Assembly: GCA_964577275.1 (NCBI GenBank)
Contig: CAZNYR010000146.1
Coordinates: 1-6,454, forward strand
DNA from: UBA2561 sp964577275
Lineage (GTDB): Bacteria > Bacteroidota > Bacteroidia > Cytophagales > Thermoflexibacteraceae
Direction: 5' to 3'
DNA: 6,454 nt
Below the pieces are notes generated by a model. It worked only from the letters and a program-made list of their open reading frames with translations, was not told the DNA's origin and did no database searches. This document shows positions 1 through 6,183 of this stretch, piece by piece (within the stretch, counting starts at the first letter, position 1; every line of letters begins with the position of its first letter). Position numbers and translations under genes: made by a program.

Positions 1-41
1 GATTTACAGTCCGTCCCATTTGACCGCTCTGGAATCTCCCC
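1..41 (-). tRNA. tRNA-Tyr (GUA), 5' part only
   Basis: The reverse complement of the first 41 bases reads as the 5' half of a tyrosine tRNA. It has a 7-nt acceptor strand GGGGAGA, the linker TT, a D-arm with CCA/TGG stem and a GAGCGGTCAAA loop, and the 5' side of the anticodon stem (ACGGA). The anticodon loop CTGTAAA carries GTA at positions 7-5. It aligns base for base in length with the same part of E. coli tRNA-Tyr, including the conserved GAGCGG D-loop block. The rest of the anticodon stem, the long variable arm expected of a class II tRNA, the T-arm and the 3' end lie outside the window. It would decode UAU/UAC. Isotype confidence is high because both anticodon and body fit. Confidence 0.9.
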
Positions 42-258
42 AGATACTAAACATTTCCGCTTATTAGATTGCAAAGTTAAATTTTGTTTTTATTTCGGCA
101 AAATTTTTTATCAAAATTATTTGTTTTTTTTGCCTAAAAAAAAAATGCTTTACAAAACTTACTTTTACCTCGTTTGCGGATGCAAAACACGTGAAATTTA
201 TTGGAACTCACAAGAAAAAATCAAAAAATATTTTAATTAATCTATAAATACCTGATTA
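42..258. other. AT-rich spacer between tRNA-Tyr and the three-gene locus
   Basis: Apart from the tRNA promoter I see no gene here. It is the 3' flank of the minus-strand gene ending at 259, yet I find no convincing GC-containing terminator hairpin. The only notable structure is a T8-GCCT-A8 inverted repeat at 124-143, with the A-run extending to 145. It could slow polymerase on either strand, but its stem is all A:T. A small TTTGC/GCAAA element near 175-185 is not followed by a T-run. Confidence 0.5.
72..103 (-). promoter_or_regulatory. Promoter of the tRNA-Tyr gene
   Basis: On the minus strand there is a -33 element TTTTG (103-99), exactly 19 bp, then a -7 element TAACTTTG (79-72). This matches the Bacteroidota primary-sigma consensus TTG-N19-TAnnTTTG in every fixed position. 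Transcription would start at about 65-68, some 25 nt before the tRNA 5' end at 41, leaving a short leader for RNase P to remove. Confidence 0.8.
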
Positions 259-831
259 TCAACTCTTTTTTTGTTTGTCTTTCTTGAAAAACCCACGTAT
301 TTTATTTGCAAACTTGAATATTCGTACCGCATTTTTACTTATTTGAGCCATCAAATAATCTTTACCATATTTTCGGAAAACGACAGAGGCAACCACCGTC
401 CCTGTGGAAATGGCAAAATCTTCCCACGAAAACCCGACCAACACATCATAAAAAGGATACACATTGACCGCAATTAATGACCCATCCACTATCTTATCAA
501 GCAGAATTTCTTGTCCGAAAATTTTTCGTTCAAATTCCTTAATTTTTTCAAGATGAATCAGACGATGTTCCTCGCAAAGTTGCATCCAATCGGCATTGCG
601 AAAATATTTGGGAATATTGGGAATGAAATCCACAATATCCATATCGGGCTGGATAAGTGTCCTGAAGCCATGCGTAGTTTTTCGTCCCCGTTCGTCCGTA
701 AATTCAAAAACAGTTTCTACGGCATAACCGCCCTCCCGAAGTGTTTTGAGTAATAACTTCAGTGGTTCGGTGGGTTCAACAAACTGCTTTTCCCATTGCC
801 TTAAAACGGCTGTTTTTATCGCTCCAATCAC
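259..831 (-). CDS. Hypothetical protein, last gene of the three-gene locus
   Basis: This 190-residue protein is of a family I do not recognise. Its only plausible start is GTG at 831-829: an in-frame stop lies 7 bases upstream, with no ATG between. The gene begins 2 nt after the stop of the gene at 1667-834, so translation is probably coupled. Residues 1-105 look soluble and mixed alpha/beta, with an acidic stretch (DMDIVDF) and a charged helical stretch around 84-105. Residues 118-152 are rich in hydrophobic residues and include FAISTGTVVASVVF. The C-terminus (about 169-190) is strongly basic, ending KKDKQKKS. That could fit peripheral or single-pass membrane association, but the hydrophobic stretch is too weak to call a transmembrane helix. 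No signal peptide or catalytic motif is visible. Function unknown. Confidence 0.8.
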   Translation of the reverse strand: MIGAIKTAVLRQWEKQFVEPTEPLKLLLKTLREGGYAVETVFEFTDERGRKTTHGFRTLIQPDMDIVDFIPNIPKYFRNADWMQLCEEHRLIHLEKIKEFERKIFGQEILLDKIVDGSLIAVNVYPFYDVLVGFSWEDFAISTGTVVASVVFRKYGKDYLMAQISKNAVRIFKFANKIRGFFKKDKQKKS

Positions 832-833
832 GA

Positions 834-1667
834 TTATTTATTGAATAAGGCTTGTCCCGCTAATTTACTAATGGTTTCAAATAGATTTGTCCAGAAACCT
901 GTCGAGGTTTTTATTGCTTCGTTGTGCATTCCGAGTAATTTTTTCTGTAAAATTTCAGGCTGATTCAAGTAAGTTCGGCTGATATACGAAGTAATATCGC
1001 CATCAACCTGAATGACGGTTTGCATCATAATTTGTGCGGTGCCGATGTCCGAAATTTTCCGTAAAAACGAAATTTCGGCGGGGTCGAGCGTCAAATCATC
1101 CACATCCGAACGCCCCGCATCCAAGAAAGTTACATCATTGTTCCAGCCTCTGGATTCCATATGGCTTGGGTGGGCTGCGTCTTCGTCATTTGGGTCAAAA
1201 ACAATGGTCGGTGGTTCGGTTTTGTAAATGTCTGTACCGAGTTTATCTTTCTGTGCATCTTTCTGATATTCAAACATTTCCACAATCTGTCCCGCATTTT
1301 TGATGATACGGTCAAGCATTCGGATTTGTACAAATAATTGACGCGAAACAGGACCATCTTCTAAGGCATCACAATATTCTACCAGAATTTTTCGGATAGT
1401 TCGTGAATGCTCGTCAATTTCTTGGTAAGCCCATTGCCCGCCTGTTTTCCATCGAAAAATGACGTTATCATCGGGGTCAAGGTCAAGCGGAATATCCGCC
1501 TTACGGACTTTCATCTTGTATTCCATGACTTTATCCCGATAATCATCGGCTAATTCAATCAGGATACGGCGGCGGTTCGTGGTTTTTGAACCCGTCATAT
1601 TCGTTTTAACGATGGTATTTACCTCCAACGCTAAAAGATCATTGGCTAATCTTTGAACAAAACTCAT
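834..1667 (-). CDS. Hypothetical protein, larger paralogue with GDITxxISR module
   Basis: This 277-residue, probably cytoplasmic protein has no signal peptide or membrane segment, and I do not recognise its family. Residues 5-20 (ending LALEVNTIV) resemble residues 12-27 of the product at 2234-1794. Residues 212-275, with GDITSYISR at 223-231 followed by a probable amphipathic helix, align with residues 45-107 of that protein. So this gene carries the same two blocks plus about 165 extra residues. The extra part holds a charged helical segment (about 30-60), a tryptophan-containing stretch (FRWKTGGQW, 71-79), a helix-rich section (85-140), and an acidic, proline-containing linker (150-197). 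The ATG at 1667 is the first in frame near a 126-bp spacer. The stop is 2 nt before the next gene's GTG. Possibly a scaffold or regulator that binds its smaller paralogue; this is inference. Confidence 0.85.
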   Translation of the reverse strand: MSFVQRLANDLLALEVNTIVKTNMTGSKTTNRRRILIELADDYRDKVMEYKMKVRKADIPLDLDPDDNVIFRWKTGGQWAYQEIDEHSRTIRKILVEYCDALEDGPVSRQLFVQIRMLDRIIKNAGQIVEMFEYQKDAQKDKLGTDIYKTEPPTIVFDPNDEDAAHPSHMESRGWNNDVTFLDAGRSDVDDLTLDPAEISFLRKISDIGTAQIMMQTVIQVDGDITSYISRTYLNQPEILQKKLLGMHNEAIKTSTGFWTNLFETISKLAGQALFNK

Positions 1668-1748
1668 CTCAAAATGGGGTCAGTTGTCCGTAATAATTCC
1701 GTAATAAATAATGTTGGCAAAAATAAATTACAACATACACACAATAAA

Positions 1749-1780
1749 CCTTTGACAAAACACAAGGAATTTGCCAAAGG
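1749..1780 (-). terminator. Hairpin after the first gene of the locus (attenuator or terminator)
   Basis: Read on the minus strand, CCTTTGGCAAA (1780-1770) pairs with TTTGTCAAAGG (1759-1749) through 11 bp with one G:T wobble and a 10-nt loop. It lies 13 nt after the stop of the gene at 2234-1794. It is followed by TTTATTGTG, a poor T-run, so termination may be partial and allow read-through into the next two genes. It could instead be an RNA-processing or stability element. Confidence 0.5.
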
Positions 1781-1793
1781 ATAAACTGTATTT

Positions 1794-2234
1794 TTAGAAT
1801 GATATTTCGTCATCGGTGGCGGTTTCCGCTTCCGCCCCGAAAGCGTCATCGCCTCCACTTCCCAACTGCGCTGCTGCTGCGGTTTCGCCGTTGCTACTTT
1901 GCATTCCTTTGGCTTGGTTAAATAATCCGAACAAAGAAACCACCGCTCGGATATTTGCCTGCACCAATTCGTGTGCTTTTTCTTCTTTGGCAGCATGGAA
2001 ATTCCGTACCCATATAAACTCATCATTCATGATGCTTCGGCTAATGTGCGTGGTAATATCGCCGCCTATGAGGTCTATTTTGGTGTGCATTAATCGAAAT
2101 TGGGCATCCTGTGCGGGAACGACCTCGCTTTCCGAATCAACACTAAAATCGCCTACTATCGTCTTGATTTCCAGCGTAGTTAATTCGCTAATTTTTTCCT
2201 GAATATTATCTATAAAATTGGTGAACTTGGACAT
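1794..2234 (-). CDS. Hypothetical protein, small paralogue; first gene of the locus
   Basis: This 146-residue protein is of a family I do not recognise. Residues 1-20 are probably a helix, followed by LEIKTIV at 21-27. Residues 45-70 form the most distinctive block, with KIDLIGGDITTHISR (52-66). Residues 75-107 are likely an amphipathic helix. The last 37 residues are low-complexity, rich in Ala, Gly and acidic residues, end DDEISF, and are probably disordered. The two structured blocks align with the ends of the 277-residue product of the next gene, so this looks like a minimal form of the same domain. The ATG at 2234 lies about 25 nt below a near-consensus promoter, which supports the start and suggests this is the first gene of the unit. 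No enzyme motif, signal peptide or membrane segment is seen. Confidence 0.85.
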   Translation of the reverse strand: MSKFTNFIDNIQEKISELTTLEIKTIVGDFSVDSESEVVPAQDAQFRLMHTKIDLIGGDITTHISRSIMNDEFIWVRNFHAAKEEKAHELVQANIRAVVSLFGLFNQAKGMQSSNGETAAAAQLGSGGDDAFGAEAETATDDEISF

Positions 2235-2265
2235 AGAATCAACGGTTTAGGTTCGTTTATTTTCC

Positions 2266-2296
2266 CAAAGATAAAAATGATTCACAATTAGTCAAT
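2266..2296 (-). promoter_or_regulatory. Promoter of the three-gene locus
   Basis: On the minus strand, ATTG (2296-2293), then exactly 19 bp, then TATCTTTG (2273-2266). The TTG and all fixed positions of TAnnTTTG match the Bacteroidota consensus. The predicted start at about 2259-2262 gives a leader of about 25 nt before the ATG at 2234. No purine-rich Shine-Dalgarno sequence precedes that ATG, as is common in this phylum. Confidence 0.8.
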
Positions 2297-2406
2297 CATT
2301 CCGTATATTTTTTTATTGCAGAATGAAACCGAAGACACAAAACAACCTCCGCAATCTCTTTGGTGGCAAAGACTTTAGTATTTTCTGAACCTAAAAAACT
2401 GGACAC

Positions 2407-2441
2407 AAAAAAACTTCGATAAGTCACTGACCGACCGAAGT
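2407..2441 (-). terminator. Probable terminator downstream of the porP/sprF-like gene
   Basis: On the minus strand, ACTTCG (2441-2436) pairs with CGAAGT (2418-2413), immediately followed by seven T (2413-2407, sharing the last base of the arm). The 17-nt loop can form a small inner GTC/GAC stem. It begins 87 nt after the stop at 2529 and lies upstream of the promoter at 2266-2296, separating the two units. The short 6-bp stem keeps confidence moderate. Confidence 0.5.
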
Positions 2442-2528
2442 AAAATACAATCAAGGTTGATGATGTTTTAATTGTGCAAACTCCACATTCATATATTCAA
2501 CTTACTTTCAGAAAATCTTAAAAATAGT

Positions 2529-3449
2529 TTAAAAATATCTTGGCGTAATGACCTTATGTTTGGCATATTTCAGACGATAATTAATGGTAATTTCGTGTGA
2601 ACCTTGTTGCACTCTCGCCAAATCCGTAACCGTATAAAAATCATACGAATACCCAATACGCAGTTGGTCGGTCAGTTGAAGCTCGGTCAGGGCATCAAAG
2701 GAATCGCCCGTGCGGTACGATAAACCAAACCAAATGACTTCTTTTATCAATAAATTCATATTTATATCAAATTCTAAGGGCGCACCTTCTGTGGCTTTCA
2801 TCAAAAAGTGAGGCTTCAGTTTGAGCGCATCGCCAAGCGGAAAAACAAGTCCACCTCGCAGATAATAATGGCGTTGCTCTCTGGCGAAAGATGCCTCATT
2901 ATCAGATAGTTTGTTGGTCAAAAGTTTAGGTACAGCAAAGCCCAAATAGAAAAAATCGGTGTAATAATATAAGCCTGTTCCAAAATTAACCAACATCCGA
3001 TTCACGTCATTATTTTCAAAATTGATGTCATTTGCTTGTCGAACTTTTAATTTGCTAAATTCGGCGGCATAATTGGTCAAAGAAGAACGCAAACCAAACG
3101 AAAGCGTGCCACCACTTTCAGGGAAAAAAATTCGATACGCATAATTAAAATTGAGCATCGTTTGGCGTGTAACTCCGATTTTATCATTAATAATCCCCAA
3201 CCCTAAAGCAACCTTATTATTAGAAGTGGGCGAGTGAATCGAAAATGTTTGTGTGCTGGGCGCACCTTCCAAACCTACCCATTGCTCACGCATTAATCCT
3301 GTGATACTGACGGCTTCATGACTGCCTGCATAGGCGGGATTCAATGCCATCGGATTAAACATATATTGCGTGAACATGACCTCCTGTTGGGCGTGCGTAG
3401 TCGAAATAAGAAATAAAAGAACGAACAGAGCGTAAACGTTTTTGCTCAT
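2529..3449 (-). CDS. PorP/SprF-family type IX secretion outer-membrane protein
   Basis: This 306-residue protein starts with a clear signal peptide: a positive N-terminus, the hydrophobic core ALFVLLFLI, and probable signal peptidase I cleavage after THA at residue 20. The mature N-terminus has the family hallmark FTQYMFNPMALNPAYAGS (26-43), then REQWVGLEGAPSTQTF (54-69) and GLGIINDKIGVTRQ (83-96). The remainder alternates polar and hydrophobic residues like outer-membrane beta-strands and ends in an aromatic residue (RYF). The length is typical of the family. PorP is part of the type IX secretion apparatus. SprF-type paralogues are usually paired with a large secreted surface protein and help deliver or anchor it. 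No such partner or other secretion gene is adjacent here, so I cannot tell core PorP from an accessory SprF. No consensus promoter is evident immediately upstream. Confidence 0.93.
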   Translation of the reverse strand: MSKNVYALFVLLFLISTTHAQQEVMFTQYMFNPMALNPAYAGSHEAVSITGLMREQWVGLEGAPSTQTFSIHSPTSNNKVALGLGIINDKIGVTRQTMLNFNYAYRIFFPESGGTLSFGLRSSLTNYAAEFSKLKVRQANDINFENNDVNRMLVNFGTGLYYYTDFFYLGFAVPKLLTNKLSDNEASFAREQRHYYLRGGLVFPLGDALKLKPHFLMKATEGAPLEFDINMNLLIKEVIWFGLSYRTGDSFDALTELQLTDQLRIGYSYDFYTVTDLARVQQGSHEITINYRLKYAKHKVITPRYF

Positions 3450-3636
3450 AATTTTCTGCTTTTGATTAGTATAAACTTCGAAGTTGTAGTTATTTGGGTA
3501 TCTTGTCTGACGATTTTTTCGTGATATTGTCAGTTTAGTAATTTTTGTTTTGCGCTTTCAACTCAAACCCTTCAAACTCAAAAGCTCTCAAAAAAGTTCC
3601 GAAAATTAGTTCTTATTGTTGTTGTTCACTTCGTTA

Positions 3637-3813
3637 ATGAAAAATGTTTTAATTGTTGCTTGTCCAGATATACCCAATTATCGGATAAAAAGTTAGTCAT
3701 TTTCGGTGAATGGAATAGATTACCAACTCAATGGTTATTTTTTCACGCTTAAACGTTATTTCTTGAAAAATTACAATTTTTACAAATTTAGGAAACAGAT
3801 TTCAAGACATTGA
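3637..3813 (+). pseudogene. Possible remnant of a small gene, interrupted by TAG
   Basis: From an ATG at 3637 the frame reads 19 codons beginning MKNVLIVAC, meets TAG at 3694-3696, then stays open for 38 more codons to TGA at 3811-3813. The downstream part is rich in Tyr, Phe, Lys and Asn (for example GYFFTLKRYF). The final stop is 15 nt before a strong terminator hairpin, the spacing expected at the end of a gene. The N-terminal MKNVLIVA resembles the first beta-strand of many Rossmann-like proteins, but that is weak evidence. It could equally be a leader peptide plus chance open frame in AT-rich DNA. I do not assign a function. Confidence 0.22.
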
Positions 3814-3828
3814 AAAAATGTAAGTATA

Positions 3829-3861
3829 AACCTATTTTTCAGAAAGATAGGTTATTTTTTT
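3829..3861 (+). terminator. Strong plus-strand terminator without an intact upstream gene
   Basis: AACCTATTTTT (3829-3839) pairs with AAAGATAGGTT (3843-3853) through 11 bp, including one T:G pair, with a 3-nt loop CAG. It is followed by A and then seven T (3855-3861). The T-run lies on the plus-strand side only, so the direction is clear. The nearest genes are a minus-strand gene to the left and one starting 413 bp to the right, so the transcript it ends must arise within the spacer. Confidence 0.65.
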
Positions 3862-4092
3862 GTCCTAAAAATTAGTTTTATATACAAAAAATAATGCGTT
3901 TTTAGAATTTTATGCGTGATTTCTGCTCATAAAATTTGTTTTTATTAATTTTTATTAAAAACTTGACATTATATTTTCAGATTAAAAAAAATACTTTTTT
4001 GTTTTAAAAACTGTACTAAAAATAGATTTCAGACAAAGAAAGCATCTTAAAATAATCATTAATTGATTTTATGATATAACTTATTGAAAAAA

Positions 4093-4240
4093 TGTCATAA
4101 ACTCCAAAAACAGTACACTTTTGGTACGTCATGACGGGATTTTTGTCATAGAAAATAAACCTTAATGCCAAATAAATCGAACGTTTTTGGATTTTATACT
4201 TCCGAAAAAGAACCTTAAATTTGAGGGGCGATATGTCATA
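4093..4240. repeat. Three TGTCATA copies around a CGTCATGACG palindrome
   Basis: TGTCATA occurs at 4093-4099, 4144-4150 and 4234-4240. The GTCAT core also occurs inside the perfect 10-bp palindrome at 4127-4136. All lie within 185 bp upstream of the thioesterase-like gene. They could be binding sites for a transcription factor. Seven-base repeats in AT-rich DNA can also arise by chance, so this is only a candidate. Confidence 0.25.
4216..4223 (+). promoter_or_regulatory. Candidate -7 box for the thioesterase-like gene
   Basis: TAAATTTG matches TAnnTTTG and lies 50 bp before the ATG at 4274. The nearest upstream TTG (4187-4189) is 26 bp away rather than about 19, so the -33 part is not supported. 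It would give a leader of about 45 nt containing the third TGTCATA copy. Confidence 0.35.
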
Positions 4241-4273
4241 CGCATAAAAAAAACATAACTTAAACCATAAAAA

Positions 4274-4792
4274 ATGAGTGCCTTAACCGAGTCGATTGCC
4301 TTATCAGCAGCCCAAGAAGCATTCCGAAAAAAAATGCTTCACCCATTGAGTTTCAGATTATTTACGCTCACACAAGTTCCTGCGGGATTTATTGCAGGCA
4401 TGAAATTAATTGAATTAACTCCGACACAATGTCAAACCAGTATTCCATTCAAATTTTTGAATAAAAATCCGTTCAAATCCATTTATTTTGCTGTTCAGAG
4501 CATGGCAGCCGAACTTTCGACCGCCGCCATTGCCTTGCTTGCGATGCAGGGTATCAAGCCTTCGATTGCTTTGTTGGTTGTGGGCATGGAAGCCGAATTT
4601 GTCAAAAAAGCCACAGGAAAAACGTATTTTACCTGCGAAAATGGACAGGAAATCGCCCACGCCGTGCAGAAAGCCGCTCAAACAGGCGAAGCCACCTCCG
4701 TTCGTGCCAAAACGGTCGGAAAAATGAAAGATGGCACAATCGTTTCGACTTTTTATTTTACGTGGTCATTCAAACAAAGACGCAAAAAATAG
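4274..4792 (+). CDS. DUF4442 hotdog-fold thioesterase-like protein
   Basis: This 172-residue cytoplasmic protein has no signal peptide. It resembles the DUF4442 group of the hotdog thioesterase superfamily. An N-terminal helical region (about 1-30) is followed by the strand GMKLIELTPTQCQTSIPF (42-59). Next comes NKNPFKSIYFAVQSMAAEL (63-81), the conserved Asn-x-Asn-Pro-Phe-like turn leading into the central helix. Glu80 in that helix is at the position where hotdog enzymes usually keep the acidic catalytic residue. Later strands are around 98-110, 116-121, 140-148 and 155-165. The C-terminus is basic (KQRRKK). It would hydrolyse acyl-CoA or a similar thioester; the substrate cannot be read from the sequence. 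ATG 4274 is the first in-frame Met; Met21 is a less likely alternative because it would cut the helix. It appears monocistronic. Confidence 0.8.
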   Translation: MSALTESIALSAAQEAFRKKMLHPLSFRLFTLTQVPAGFIAGMKLIELTPTQCQTSIPFKFLNKNPFKSIYFAVQSMAAELSTAAIALLAMQGIKPSIALLVVGMEAEFVKKATGKTYFTCENGQEIAHAVQKAAQTGEATSVRAKTVGKMKDGTIVSTFYFTWSFKQRRKK

Positions 4793-4845
4793 CAACGCAA
4801 TCATGACGTATTAAAACAAGATAATTATTTGAAAATCAGTTGATG

Positions 4846-4896
4846 AACGCAAAACTTGCCAAGTTTTAAGAATTTGGCAAGTTTTGCGTTTTTTTT
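4846..4896 (+). terminator. Terminator between convergent thioesterase-like gene and proA
   Basis: A perfect 17-bp inverted repeat (4846-4862 pairing with 4874-4890) with an 11-nt loop is followed on the plus strand by eight T (4889-4896, two of them in the arm). It starts 54 nt after the thioesterase-like stop. The T-run overlaps the first two bases of the minus-strand TTA at 4895-4897, which is the proA stop codon. On the minus strand the hairpin lies directly after proA but is followed by mixed sequence, so efficient termination is expected mainly for plus-strand transcripts. Confidence 0.85.
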
Positions 4897-6142
4897 AACC
4901 TCGAATTTGTCCTGAACCCCGAATAATCCATTTATGGCTCGTGAGTTCGTCCAATGCCATAGGACCTCTGGCGTGTAATTTTTGTGTGCTGATTCCGATT
5001 TCTGCGCCCAGCCCAAATTGCGCCCCGTCCGTGAAGGCAGTCGAAGTATTGGCATAAACGGCGGCGGCATCGACTTGGCGTAGAAAAATATTGATAACTT
5101 CCTGATTTTCAGAGATAATGGCTTCGCTATGTTTTGAGCTGTATTTGGCGATATGGTCGAGTGCTTCGGCGAGCGTGGTTACGGTTTTGATGGCAAGTTT
5201 GGCGGATAAAAATTCTGTTCCGAAATGCGTTTCATTTGCCAACGTGATTAAATTTTCGGGGTAATTTCCAGAAATAGCTTCCAAAGCGGGCGCATCGGCA
5301 TAAATTTGAACCTCATTTTGTGCCAAAAGTGCGACAATTTCGGACAAATCTTTCAAACGGCTTTCGTGAATTATCAGACAATCTAAGGCATTACAGACGC
5401 TGACCCGCCGCATTTTGGCATTATGAATAATGGCTTTTCCTTTTTCTAAATCCGCAAAGGCATCGAAATACGTATGCACAATGCCTGCGCCCGTTTCGAT
5501 GACGGGAACTTTGGCATTTTCACGCACAAAATCAATCAGATTTTGGCTGCCTCTCGGAATGATAATATCGACAAAATCTACGGCATTCAGTAGCTGGCGC
5601 GTGGCTTCTCGGTCGGTGGGCAAAAGCTGGACAATATCTGTCGTAATTTCTTGTTTATCAAGTACTTGATGAATGACAGAAAGAATCGCTAAGTTAGAAA
5701 ATTCGGCATCCGAACCGCCTTTGAGCAGGCAGGCATTTCCCGATTTGAGGCACAAAGAAAAAACATCAAACGTAACATTGGGGCGCGCCTCATAAATGAT
5801 GCCGATGACTCCTAATGGCACGGAAATTTTTTGGAGTTGCAAGCCATTTTCGAGTGTGCGTTCGGTCAAGATTTTGCCCAAAGGATTGGCTAACTTACTG
5901 ACATTCAGAATATCAGAGGCAATATTTTGGATGCGTTCGGGCGTGAGCTTGAGGCGGTCATATTTGGGGTCGTTCTCATCCATTCGGGCGAGGTCTTTCT
6001 GATTTGCCTCTAAAATCGGTTCGGTAGCTTGGAGCGTAGCTTGTGCCAGCTCGATGAGCAACGTATTGATTTGATGTGCTTCGAGTAGATTTAGGGTGCG
6101 TGCTGCGTTTCTGACTCGTTCAAAAGTTTGTAAATTTTCCAT
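4895..6142 (-). CDS. proA: Glutamate-5-semialdehyde dehydrogenase (gamma-glutamyl phosphate reductase)
   Basis: This cytoplasmic enzyme reduces gamma-glutamyl phosphate with NADPH to glutamate-5-semialdehyde, the second step of proline synthesis from glutamate. The 415-residue length is normal for ProA. Residues 108-151 hold the conserved GVIGIIYEARPNVT and CLKSGNACLLKGGSDAE blocks of the cofactor-binding region. The catalytic cysteine is Cys250 in RRVSVCNALD. The family signature V-x5-A-L-x-H-I-x2-Y-S-S-x-H-S-E-x-I is intact at 321-342. The C-terminus keeps NTSTAFTDGAQFGLGAEIG (365-383) and the usual HARGPMALDELT block. ATG 6142 gives the expected N-terminus. The gene is flanked by terminators on both sides and is probably monocistronic. 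The kinase partner gene proB, often adjacent in other bacteria, is not in the window. Confidence 0.97.
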   Translation of the reverse strand: MENLQTFERVRNAARTLNLLEAHQINTLLIELAQATLQATEPILEANQKDLARMDENDPKYDRLKLTPERIQNIASDILNVSKLANPLGKILTERTLENGLQLQKISVPLGVIGIIYEARPNVTFDVFSLCLKSGNACLLKGGSDAEFSNLAILSVIHQVLDKQEITTDIVQLLPTDREATRQLLNAVDFVDIIIPRGSQNLIDFVRENAKVPVIETGAGIVHTYFDAFADLEKGKAIIHNAKMRRVSVCNALDCLIIHESRLKDLSEIVALLAQNEVQIYADAPALEAISGNYPENLITLANETHFGTEFLSAKLAIKTVTTLAEALDHIAKYSSKHSEAIISENQEVINIFLRQVDAAAVYANTSTAFTDGAQFGLGAEIGISTQKLHARGPMALDELTSHKWIIRGSGQIRG

Positions 6143-6183
6143 GCGTGATTTGAATATTTCGTAAAATATTGTTGATTTTTTGC

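Larger units (their letters stand above)
3450..4273. other. 824-bp AT-rich spacer between divergent porP-like and thioesterase genes
   Basis: No intact gene is visible. The spacer holds a strong plus-strand terminator (3829-3861), an interrupted short reading frame before it (3637-3813), three copies of TGTCATA (4093, 4144 and 4234), a perfect palindrome CGTCATGACG (4127-4136), a CCAAAA/TTTTGG inverted repeat (4104-4124), and a possible -7 box (4216-4223). The part at 3870-4080 is very AT-rich and shows nothing I can name. Confidence 0.5.

Noticed and set aside
124..145. T8-GCCT-A8 inverted repeat as a terminator of the three-gene locus
   Set aside because: The stem is only A:T pairs and it lies more than 110 nt after the stop, so it is not a convincing terminator.
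1..258. tRNA gene as an integration site for a genomic island carrying the three-gene locus
   Set aside because: Elements usually insert at the tRNA 3' end, which points away from the locus. There is no integrase, and no repeat of the tRNA end was seen in the window.
1664..2026. Second minus-strand frame of 120 codons overlapping the small paralogue and the spacer
   Set aside because: It is out of frame with the supported gene and has no promoter or start context; its composition does not look like a real protein.
1816..2202. Plus-strand open frame of 128 codons
   Set aside because: It lies opposite the small paralogue gene, whose promoter, start and paralogy to its neighbour support the minus strand. 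The plus-strand product is a low-complexity shadow.
3960..3995. TTGACA followed by TATATT-like sequence, resembling an E. coli-type promoter
   Set aside because: Bacteroidota use a different consensus, and the region is so AT-rich that such matches are expected by chance.
4825..5070. Minus-strand frame overlapping the proA 3' end and the terminator
   Set aside because: It runs through the 17-bp hairpin and the conserved proA C-terminus in another frame.
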